From: Parvibaculum sp049671045
GTDB lineage: Bacteria; Pseudomonadota; Alphaproteobacteria; Parvibaculales; Parvibaculaceae
DNA length: 63,946 nt
Assembly (NCBI RefSeq): GCF_049671045.1
Contig: NZ_JBATUH010000064.1
Location: forward strand, 1 to 63,946
Reading direction: 5' to 3'
Of this stretch, positions 57,766-63,946 are shown piece after piece. The position numbers and the translations under genes are program-made. The notes under the pieces were generated by a model, which did no database searches, was not told the DNA's origin, and saw nothing but the letters and a program-made list of their open reading frames with translations. Positions within the stretch are counted from its first letter, which is position 1; the number at the start of each line of letters is the position of its first letter.

Positions 57766-58176
57766 ATGATCCGCAAGAGCGAAGCGAGGCCGATCCTCAT
57801 CGAGGTCGGCCCCGGCGAACTGATCGACAAGATCACCATTCTGGAGATCAAATCCGAACGCATGAGCGATGTGGAGAAGCTCAGAAACGTGCGTCACGAG
57901 CTTGGCATACTCAATGCCGCGCGCGCCGCGCATATTCCGGCCACGGCGGAACTCGCCCGGCTCGAGGCCCAGCTCAAGGCGGTCAACGAGGCGCTCTGGA
58001 TCATCGAGGACGACATCAGGCAGTGCGAGGCGGACAGGGATTTCGGCGGGGAATTCGTCGCGCTCGCGCGTTCCGTCTATAAGCAGAACGACAAGCGGGC
58101 CGCGCTGAAAAAGGAGATCAACCTTCTCACGGGCTCGGCCATCGTCGAGGAAAAATCCTATACGGAATTCAGCTAG
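57766..58176 (+). CDS. DUF6165 family protein
   Basis: A 136-residue cytosolic, mostly helical protein. VGPGELIDKITILEIKSERM near residue 14 and LEAQLKAVNEALWIIEDDIR in the middle are characteristic of this family, which is commonly found next to glycosyltransferases. It ends in a 4-base convergent overlap with the GT9-family gene, so the association is positional but on opposite strands. Function unknown. Confidence 0.85.
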   Translation: MIRKSEARPILIEVGPGELIDKITILEIKSERMSDVEKLRNVRHELGILNAARAAHIPATAELARLEAQLKAVNEALWIIEDDIRQCEADRDFGGEFVALARSVYKQNDKRAALKKEINLLTGSAIVEEKSYTEFS

Positions 58177-59117
58177 GCCGGGCTGCGCTCGAGTTTCACG
58201 CGCAGATGGATTTCGTCGAGCACGCGCTCGACCGGCAGCGCCGCGAGTTGCTGGACCTCGATCACGGCGAAATTCTCGCGCTCGATGCCGGTGAGGGCGG
58301 CGGGCGCATAGTCGCCGAAGAGCGCGAGCCCCTGCGTGCCGAGATGCGAGGCGAGGTGGCTCGGCCCCGTATCGTTGCCGACGACGAAGGCCGCGCGCTT
58401 CAGGAGCCCCGCAAGCTCGAACCAGCTGAAGAATCCGCGCGAGGCCCTGAGCTTGATGCCGGGGATCGTCTGCGCGAGTTCGAGTTCATCGGGCCCCGGC
58501 GCCATTACGACCCCGTGGCCCTCGGCGATCAGCCGGCCCGCGAGTTCGGCATAATAGGGCCAGCGCTTTTCGGGGTGGCGCGCCGAGCAGCCGGGGATGA
58601 GCATGATATAGGGCTCGCGCACGCCAGCGCCTTCGAGGATCGCCGTCACGTCGTCGGCGAGCCATGACACATCGGGCTTTCGCGTGTGGCGGATTGTGAG
58701 CCCCGCATCCTTGAGCTGGCCCGCGAGCCGGTCGAGGGTGCGGATTTTCTTCGGGTTCCTCGCGCGGTGCGGGTGGCTGCATCCGGGTGCCGTTCCCGAC
58801 CAGTTGGTGTGCTGGAAGAACCAGTGAAAATAGGAGGCGGTGCGCGCGGAGTTCTGCAGGTCATAGACCATGTCGAAATTCCGGGCCTTCAACTCCTTGC
58901 CGAGCTTCCACATGAGGTCGATGCGCCAGCGCGGCGCGCGCGGATCGAGCATGACGTGATCGACCCATGGGCAGCGCTCGAAGATGCGGCGATAGAGCGG
59001 CGTCGTGAGAACGGTGATGTCGTCGCCGGGATGATTTTCGCGGATGTCGCGCAGCGCGCCTTCAGACTGGATCACATCGCCAAAGGCGCCGTGCTTGATG
59101 ATCAGGATGCGCCGCAT
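58173..59117 (-). CDS. Glycosyltransferase family 9 protein (heptosyltransferase-like)
   Basis: Encodes 314 residues from ATG 59117 (ATG codons upstream lack family sequence). RRILIIKHGAFGDVIQSEGAL opens the GT-B fold; the donor domain has LIPGCSARHPEKRWP near residue 175 and VGNDTGPSHLASHLG near 250, both GT9 signatures. Family members transfer heptose or other sugars to the LPS core or other envelope glycans. The acceptor is unknown, and no other LPS genes are visible. Confidence 0.88.
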   Translation of the reverse strand: MRRILIIKHGAFGDVIQSEGALRDIRENHPGDDITVLTTPLYRRIFERCPWVDHVMLDPRAPRWRIDLMWKLGKELKARNFDMVYDLQNSARTASYFHWFFQHTNWSGTAPGCSHPHRARNPKKIRTLDRLAGQLKDAGLTIRHTRKPDVSWLADDVTAILEGAGVREPYIMLIPGCSARHPEKRWPYYAELAGRLIAEGHGVVMAPGPDELELAQTIPGIKLRASRGFFSWFELAGLLKRAAFVVGNDTGPSHLASHLGTQGLALFGDYAPAALTGIERENFAVIEVQQLAALPVERVLDEIHLRVKLERSPA

Positions 59118-59374
59118 GGCAATCGTCTGCTGCTTCCGGTTTTCCGCCGGCTCCCCCCGGCGTCGCAAGAATGTCACAGCGCCTGCGGCGGCGCGAGGCG
59201 AAATGCGCGCGGCAGGGCTTCTGCCAGCCCTGCTATATCATGTTTGGGGCCCCTGTCCCGGATGAGGCGCGGGGCCATTGCGCGGGAACATATGCCGTAT
59301 ATGAGAAGGCGGCCGCCGCGGGGTATGGTCCCCGGAGGCAAGGTTCGGGTATCGGGCGAGTACGCAGGCAGGCG

Positions 59375-60607
59375 ATGACGGAAACGAGGGACGAAGTGGC
59401 GGCGCGGCTCGGCCTGCGTCCGGGCGAGGCAGGGCGCCGGGGCATTCTTGCCTGGGTGAAGGCGCATAAGCGGCTCGCCGGAGGGCTCGGCCTCGCGCTC
59501 CTCGTCCTTGCCGGTGGGCGGCTTCTCGCGGGCGGCGGCGATGCGGCCCAATATGTGAGCGAGCCGGTGGCGCGGGGCGATCTCCGCGTCACGGTGACGG
59601 CGACGGGCACGGTCGAGCCCGTGATTTCGGTCACGGTCGGCAGCGAGGTTTCGGGCCGGATCGAGAAGGTGCTCGTCGATCACAACGATCATGTGAAGGC
59701 GGGAGATGTCATCGCAAGGATCGACACAACCTCGCTTGCGATCGCCGTTGCGAAGTCCAGGGCCAATCTCGAGGAAGCGCGGGCGGCCGTGCTTCAGGCC
59801 GAGGCGACGCGCATCGAGGCGGCGGCCAAGCTGAAGCGCTACCGCATGCTCGCCCGGCAGAACGCGATCTCGGAACTCGATCTCGATGCGGCGCTCGCCG
59901 ATCTCAAGCGGGCGGAGGCCAATCTCGCAAGCGCCAGGGCGAGGGTGAAGTCGAACGAGGCGCAGCTTGCCGCCGATGAAACCTCGCTCTCCAAGGCGAC
60001 CATCGTGTCGCCGATCGACGGTGTCGTCATCTCGCGCGATGTCGAGCCGGGGCAGACGGTCGCCGCGACCTTCGAGACGCCGAAGCTCTTCACGCTCGCA
60101 GGCGATCTCAGCCGCATGGAGCTTCAGGTCAAGGTCGACGAAGCCGATGTGGGCGAGGTGCGCGAGGGGCAGAGGGCGACCTTCAGCGTCGATGCCTATC
60201 CCAACAGGCGCTTCGAGGAGCGGATCAGGAGCGTGCGCTTTGCCGCGAGCACCACGAACAACGTCGTCTCCTATGTCGCGATCCTGACCGTGGACAATGA
60301 AGACCTCGCGCTCCGTCCCGGCATGACCGCGACGGCGGAGATCATCACGGCGGAAAAGAAGGACGTGCTGCTCGTGCCGAATGGCGCGGTGCGCTTCACG
60401 CCGCCGGGCCTGAATCCTCCAGCCGCCCGCATGGACGGCAAGGGCGCGGTCGAGAAATATGTCTGGACGCTCAAGGAGGGCGCGCCGGTCGCCCTTCCGC
60501 TTCATCTCGGGCTGACGGATGGACAGCATACGGAGGTTGTCGGGGGCGAGATCGCGCCCGGCACGGAAGTCCTCACCGACGTCAAGGCCGAAGCGGGGAA
60601 GGCATGA
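59375..60607 (+). CDS. MacA-like periplasmic adaptor (HlyD/RND family)
   Basis: Encodes 410 residues from ATG 59375. A single TM anchor lies at about 33-53. The periplasmic part has the membrane-fusion layout: VTATGTVEPVISVTVGSEVSGRI beta barrel/lipoyl strand, a helical hairpin of about 95 residues (AVAKSRANLEEARAAVLQ onwards), the second lipoyl half (SPIDGVVISRDVEPGQTV) and a beta barrel near 270-380. It overlaps the ABC ATPase gene by 4 bases. It would link the inner-membrane pump to an outer-membrane channel, absent here. Confidence 0.92.
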   Translation: MTETRDEVAARLGLRPGEAGRRGILAWVKAHKRLAGGLGLALLVLAGGRLLAGGGDAAQYVSEPVARGDLRVTVTATGTVEPVISVTVGSEVSGRIEKVLVDHNDHVKAGDVIARIDTTSLAIAVAKSRANLEEARAAVLQAEATRIEAAAKLKRYRMLARQNAISELDLDAALADLKRAEANLASARARVKSNEAQLAADETSLSKATIVSPIDGVVISRDVEPGQTVAATFETPKLFTLAGDLSRMELQVKVDEADVGEVREGQRATFSVDAYPNRRFEERIRSVRFAASTTNNVVSYVAILTVDNEDLALRPGMTATAEIITAEKKDVLLVPNGAVRFTPPGLNPPAARMDGKGAVEKYVWTLKEGAPVALPLHLGLTDGQHTEVVGGEIAPGTEVLTDVKAEAGKA

Positions 60608-61344
60608 ATACCGGGGCGGCATCGCGCCGCACGGAGCCGCCGCTCATCGAGTTTCGCGGCGTATCGAAAATCTACGGTCGCGGCGAAACCGAAGTTCGCG
60701 CGCTCGACCGGGTCGATTTCATCGTCCGCGACGGTGAGTTCGTCGCCGTCATGGGCCCGAGCGGCTCCGGCAAATCGACCTGCATGAACATCATGGGCTG
60801 TCTCGATACGCCGAGCGGCGGCGACTTTCTCTTTCGCGGGCTCGATGCGGGCAGGCTCGACCGCGACCGGCGCGCCCTTCTGCGGCGCAACTATCTCGGC
60901 TTCGTGTTTCAGGGCTTCAATCTCCTGAAGCGCACGACGGCGCTCGAGAATGTCGAATTACCGCTCATCTATCGCGGGGTGCCGCGGGCCGAGCGGCACA
61001 GGCGGGCGCGCGAGGCGCTGGCCGCGGTCGGTCTTGCCGATCGCGCCTCGCACACATCGGCCGAGCTTTCCGGCGGCCAGCAACAGCGTGTCGCCATCGC
61101 GCGTGCCATTGCGAGCGAGCCGGCCCTTCTCCTTGCCGACGAGCCGACCGGCAATCTCGATTCCCAGCGTTCGCGCGAGATCATGGAGCTTCTGCTTCGC
61201 CTCAATCGCGAGCGGGGTATCACCATCGTCATGGTGACGCATGAGCCCGACATGGCGGCCTATTGCGGCCGTGCGGTGCGGTTTCTCGACGGGCGGATCG
61301 CGGCCGATCTGGCCGGGCCCGGCGCGCCGCAGGCGGGAGGGTAG
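60604..61344 (+). CDS. ABC transporter ATPase (MacB/LolD-type)
   Basis: A 246-residue ATPase of the MacB/LolD/FtsE family. Walker A GPSGSGKST (51-59), Q-loop VFQGFNLL, signature LSGGQQQR and Walker B LLADEPTGNLD. It overlaps the MacA-like gene (ATGA) and lies 3 bases before the permease gene. In E. coli MacB the ATPase and permease are one protein; here they are separate. Confidence 0.95.
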   Translation: MNTGAASRRTEPPLIEFRGVSKIYGRGETEVRALDRVDFIVRDGEFVAVMGPSGSGKSTCMNIMGCLDTPSGGDFLFRGLDAGRLDRDRRALLRRNYLGFVFQGFNLLKRTTALENVELPLIYRGVPRAERHRRAREALAAVGLADRASHTSAELSGGQQQRVAIARAIASEPALLLADEPTGNLDSQRSREIMELLLRLNRERGITIVMVTHEPDMAAYCGRAVRFLDGRIAADLAGPGAPQAGG

Positions 61345-61347
61345 GTC

Positions 61348-62550
61348 ATGCTCCTCGAGACGCTCCTGCTTTCCCTGCGCGAGATCCGCCGCAATGCGAT
61401 GCGCTCCGTCCTCACCATGCTCGGCATCGTGATCGGCGTCGCCGCCGTCATTGCCATGGTGACGCTTGGCGGCGGCGCGCAGCGCAAGGTCGCCAGCGAT
61501 ATTTCGAGCCTCGGCAAGAACCTGCTCATGGTCATGCCCGGCGCCCGCCAGCATGGGCCGAGCGCTGGTGCCGCCGCCTTCAAGCTCGCGGATGTCGCCG
61601 CGATCGAGCGCGGCATCGACGGGCTCGAGGCGGTGGCGCCGATGTCGACCAGCACCGCGCTCGCGGTCTATGGCAATTCCAACTGGTCGACCACGGTGTC
61701 GGGCGCGACGGGCGCCTATTTCCGTGCGCGGCAGTGGAGCGTCGAGGAGGGGCGTCTCTTCGACGAGGCGGAGGAGCGCGCGGGCCGCGCCGTCTGCATG
61801 ATCGGCTCGACCGTGCGGGCCAAGCTCTTCGGCCAGCAGAGCCCCCTCGGCGTGCGCCTCAGGATCGGCACGAATTCCTGCGAGATCGTGGGGCTGCTCC
61901 AGAGCAAGGGAAGCTCGGGCTTCGGCAACGATCAGGACGATGTTGTCATTCTGCCGATCCTCGCCTTTCAGCGCCGCATTTCCGGCACGGACGATGTGTC
62001 GATGATTTTCCTCTCTGTACGGAGCGAGCAGGCGATTTCGCGCGTGCGCGCGGGCGTCGAGGCGCTGTTGCGGCAGCGCCGCCGCATCGTGCAGGGCAAG
62101 AGCGACGATTTTCAGGTTCAGGACATGCGCGAGATTTCAAATCTCGTTGAAAGAACGACCATGCTGCTCACCGCCTTTCTGGGCGCGGTTGCCGCCATCA
62201 GCCTCGTCGTCGGCGGCATCGGCATCATGAACATCATGCTCGTTTCGGTGACGGAGCGGACGCGTGAAATCGGCATCCGCCTCGCCATCGGCGCCTATGA
62301 ACGCGAAGTGCTGTTGCAGTTTCTTGTCGAGGCGTCCGCGATCTCGCTTCTGGGCGGCGTTCTCGGCATCGCGATCGGGCTTGCCATTTCGGCGGCGGCG
62401 GCCGCGCTTATCGGCATACCCTTTGTGCCCGATCCGGGCGTCATCGTCATCGCCTTCTTCTTCTCGGCGGCGGTGGGCGTCGCCTTCGGCTATTTCCCGG
62501 CCCGCCGCGCCGCCCGGCTCGACCCGATCGAGGCGCTGCGCTTCGAGTGA
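61348..62550 (+). CDS. MacB-like permease subunit
   Basis: A 400-residue permease: TM1 at about 19-42 (MLGIVIGVAAVIAMVTLGGG), a large periplasmic MacB domain of some 220 residues, and three C-terminal helices (about 270-300, 325-350 and 365-390) with GIGIMNIMLVSVTERTREIG and the FtsX-like end ARRAARLDPIEALRFE. With the MacA-like and ATPase proteins it forms a tripartite efflux or lipoprotein-type exporter. Family members move macrolides, lipopeptides or peptides; the substrate here is unknown. Confidence 0.93.
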   Translation: MLLETLLLSLREIRRNAMRSVLTMLGIVIGVAAVIAMVTLGGGAQRKVASDISSLGKNLLMVMPGARQHGPSAGAAAFKLADVAAIERGIDGLEAVAPMSTSTALAVYGNSNWSTTVSGATGAYFRARQWSVEEGRLFDEAEERAGRAVCMIGSTVRAKLFGQQSPLGVRLRIGTNSCEIVGLLQSKGSSGFGNDQDDVVILPILAFQRRISGTDDVSMIFLSVRSEQAISRVRAGVEALLRQRRRIVQGKSDDFQVQDMREISNLVERTTMLLTAFLGAVAAISLVVGGIGIMNIMLVSVTERTREIGIRLAIGAYEREVLLQFLVEASAISLLGGVLGIAIGLAISAAAAALIGIPFVPDPGVIVIAFFFSAAVGVAFGYFPARRAARLDPIEALRFE

Positions 62551-62565
62551 AGGCGGCGTCCTTTC

Positions 62566-62784
62566 CTATTCGAGATCGATATGGGCCCAGATGCGCTCGT
62601 GCAGGTAGTACCAGACGAGCTTCGTCAGAATCTCGCCGAGCGCTATGGCGCCCCCTGCGAGCGGCGCCCCGGTGACGAACCAGGCGATCAGAAATGTGTC
62701 GATGCTTGCAGTCGTCCGCCAGCTCAGCGTCTTGAGCAGGCTTCGCTTGTTCGACGAGCGCGCCCGGGTCTTCCAAACCTGCAT
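62566..62784 (-). CDS. DUF2061 membrane protein
   Basis: A 72-residue protein with two hydrophobic helices. RSLLKTLSWRTTASIDTFLIAWFVTG and EILTKLVWYYLHERIW are the DUF2061 signatures. The family is widespread and functionally unknown. It is convergent with the permease gene, 15 bases between stops, and close to tRNA-Arg. Confidence 0.9.
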   Translation of the reverse strand: MQVWKTRARSSNKRSLLKTLSWRTTASIDTFLIAWFVTGAPLAGGAIALGEILTKLVWYYLHERIWAHIDLE

Positions 62785-62830
62785 CTGGACTCTCCGTTCG
62801 GTTGGGGAGCCAGGCCCGCGTCCCGATTGG

Positions 62831-62907
62831 TGGTGACCCCGGCACGATTCGAACGTGCGACCCCCAGATTAGGAATCTGGTGCTCTATCCGGCTGAGCTA
62901 CGGGGCC
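62831..62907 (-). tRNA. tRNA-Arg (anticodon CCT)
   Basis: A 77-base cloverleaf on the minus strand with encoded CCA. The acceptor GGCCCCG pairs with CGGGGTC (one G-U); D arm GCTCAGCCGGATAGAGC; anticodon stem CAGAT/ATCTG closes a loop with CCT; T arm GTTCGAATC. It decodes AGG. Confidence 0.95.
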
Positions 62908-63106
62908 CCGGCTCACGGGTGGGCACCCTACGTCAGCCTTTCCCATACTGCAACGATTCCAGAAACGGGCCTATGAGTCGGTTTCCGGCCCCTGATTGGC
63001 CGTGCCAGGACGGGAGAATCGCCACGATTCGCCCGCAAATCCCGCCCGGGCCGCGCGCGGCATCCTTATTGCTTGAGGTCTAGAGAGCGCCAGTCTCTGG
63101 CCTGAG

Positions 63107-63122
63107 TGCATAGATCTATGCA
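63107..63122. promoter_or_regulatory. 16-base perfect palindrome upstream of the response regulator
   Basis: TGCATAGATCTATGCA is fully self-complementary. It lies 214 bases before the regulator start and 108 bases before the candidate -35 box, in an AT-richer context; a binding site for a dimeric regulator is likely. Confidence 0.4.
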
Positions 63123-63229
63123 TGTGGCCGGCTATCGAAAGTTTTCATCCATGAGTGGGAAAAACTGCCCGCCGACTATTTACGTTCGGTCCAAAATGGG
63201 CCTAAAACCCTTCCAACTGCATCCGGAAG

Positions 63230-63260
63230 TTGTCATTGGTTGTGTGGCCGAGGTTATACA
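63230..63260 (+). promoter_or_regulatory. Possible promoter of the response regulator
   Basis: TTGTCA (63230-63235) and TATACA (63255-63260) are 19 bases apart, a slightly long spacer. The predicted start would give a leader of about 70 bases. Confidence 0.3.
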
Positions 63261-63335
63261 CGCAATGATTGCTCCGGGCGAATTCGGGACCCGGGCCGGC
63301 GCTCCGGCGGCGGGCCCAGCGAAGGGGCATCGTCC

Positions 63336-63946
63336 ATGCGCGTTCTGATTCTCGGCGAGCAACCCGTCTATTGCGCCGGCCTTGCCGCCATTGTCGGCCG
63401 GCTCGACAGCGCCGCGAGCGTCGACGTCAGCGTGGGCGCGCAGGCGCTTTTCGAGGCCCGGCCGGAGGAGGCGGATCTCATCCTCGTCGAACTGGCGGGG
63501 CCGGGCACGGCGGACCGGCGCGAGGCGCTGCGCCGCCTCGTGGCAACGCCCCTTTCGCGGGTGGTCGTTTTCAGCGACAAGGATTCGCCGAGCTTCGTGC
63601 GCGAGACGATGGAACTTGGCGTCAGGGGCTTCATCCCGAAGGATCTCGGCGTCAATCTGGTCGAGAGCGCGCTGCGCCACATCGAGATGGGCGGGCGGTA
63701 TGTGCCCGATTCGCTGCTGAGTTCGCGGCCGGAGGGGTTTGCCGAGGCGCCGGAGGCCTTCATCGCGGGTGGGCAGGAAAAGCTCACGCCGCGCCAGCGC
63801 GAGGTTCTGATCGAATTGGGCAAGGGCCGCTCCAATCAGGAGATCGCGCAGGTTCTCGGCATATCGGTCGCGACGGTGAAGCTGCACGTCAATGCGATCC
63901 TGCATGCGCTCGGCGTGCGCAATCGCACGGAGGCCGCCATCATCGC
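63336..63946 (+). CDS. LuxR/NarL-type response regulator, 3' end outside window
   Basis: At least 203 residues from ATG 63336 (GAAGGGG upstream), running off the right edge. The N-terminal receiver-like domain (1-115) has E52 where the phospho-acceptor Asp should be (DLILVEL), Glu8-Gln9 instead of the acidic pair, and K102 retained (GFIPKD). The C-terminal HTH (about 150-203) is LTPRQREVLIELGKGRSNQEIAQVLGISVATVKLHV, typical of NarL/FixJ. So it is likely phosphorylation-independent. No cognate histidine kinase is visible. Confidence 0.87.
   Translation, partial: MRVLILGEQPVYCAGLAAIVGRLDSAASVDVSVGAQALFEARPEEADLILVELAGPGTADRREALRRLVATPLSRVVVFSDKDSPSFVRETMELGVRGFIPKDLGVNLVESALRHIEMGGRYVPDSLLSSRPEGFAEAPEAFIAGGQEKLTPRQREVLIELGKGRSNQEIAQVLGISVATVKLHVNAILHALGVRNRTEAAII

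Larger units (their letters stand above)
62908..63335. other. Non-coding stretch upstream of the response regulator
   Basis: No gene with start signal was found in this 428-base gap. It has a 16-base perfect palindrome at 63107 and a possible promoter at 63230. Its A/T content is higher than the flanks between about 63100 and 63270. Confidence 0.5.

Overview
This 64 kb window is GC-rich bacterial chromosome, almost fully coding, from an alphaproteobacterium. An ethylmalonyl-CoA mutase (MeaA), Coq4- and Coq7-type ubiquinone enzymes, GluQ-RS, many fatty-acid/CoA-type enzymes and REP-like palindromes fit a heterotrophic, lipid- or xenobiotic-degrading member of the Hyphomicrobiales, perhaps Parvibaculum-like; the genus is inference. 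No rRNA, CRISPR array, IS element, integrase or prophage was seen. Two tRNA genes are present, Leu(CAA) and Arg(CCT).

Layout. 0-5 kb: the end of an unrecognised gene, an RcnB-like periplasmic protein, meaA, then a three-gene cassette (coiled-coil protein, four-TM protein, periplasmic VWA-like protein). 5-16.5 kb: housekeeping and small-metabolism genes (acyltransferase, gluQRS, HNH nuclease, coq7, dsbB, Kef-type antiporter, YqaA protein, tRNA-Leu, sulfotransferase in an AT-rich pocket, GNATs, TetR/coq4 divergent pair, Spx/ArsC-like, TusA). 16.6-32.5 kb: a catabolic region with a FATP-type acyl-CoA synthetase, a tetR-LLM-LLM operon, SDRs, a six-gene minus-strand operon (two CMD/AhpD-fold proteins, SDR, MBL hydrolase, two GST-like proteins) and, divergently, an acyl-CoA ligase and a feruloyl-CoA-synthase-like ligase. 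32.6-44 kb: an orphan chemoreceptor, HSL-type esterase, HAD phosphatase, a CoA ligase, and a minus-strand glycerolipid operon (glpD-like, diacylglycerol-kinase-like, alkyl-DHAP-synthase-like). 44-53 kb: three tandem alpha/beta hydrolases, the third without its nucleophile serine, a PAP2 phosphatase, SDR, a second Kef-type antiporter and a large acyl-CoA dehydrogenase. 53-55.4 kb: a lower-GC islet with a Ser/Thr kinase of unusual architecture, a small Cys-rich protein and REP-like repeats. 55.4-64 kb: SnoaL-like and crotonase proteins, a PilZ protein, a DUF6165/GT9 pair, a split MacA/MacB-type exporter, DUF2061, tRNA-Arg, and an incomplete LuxR-type response regulator with Glu at the phospho-acceptor position.

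How the genes fit together. Several ligases load acids onto CoA, and the dehydrogenase, crotonase and MeaA could process acyl-CoAs. The LLM, SDR, MBL and GST genes look like peripheral catabolism under two TetR regulators whose candidate operators can be seen. The glpD/DGK/AGPS operon suggests glycerolipid or ether-lipid chemistry. The strongest candidates for something new are the hydrolase triplet with a dead paralogue, the possible ether-lipid operon, the kinase/Cys-protein islet, the VWA cassette and the phospho-mimic regulator.
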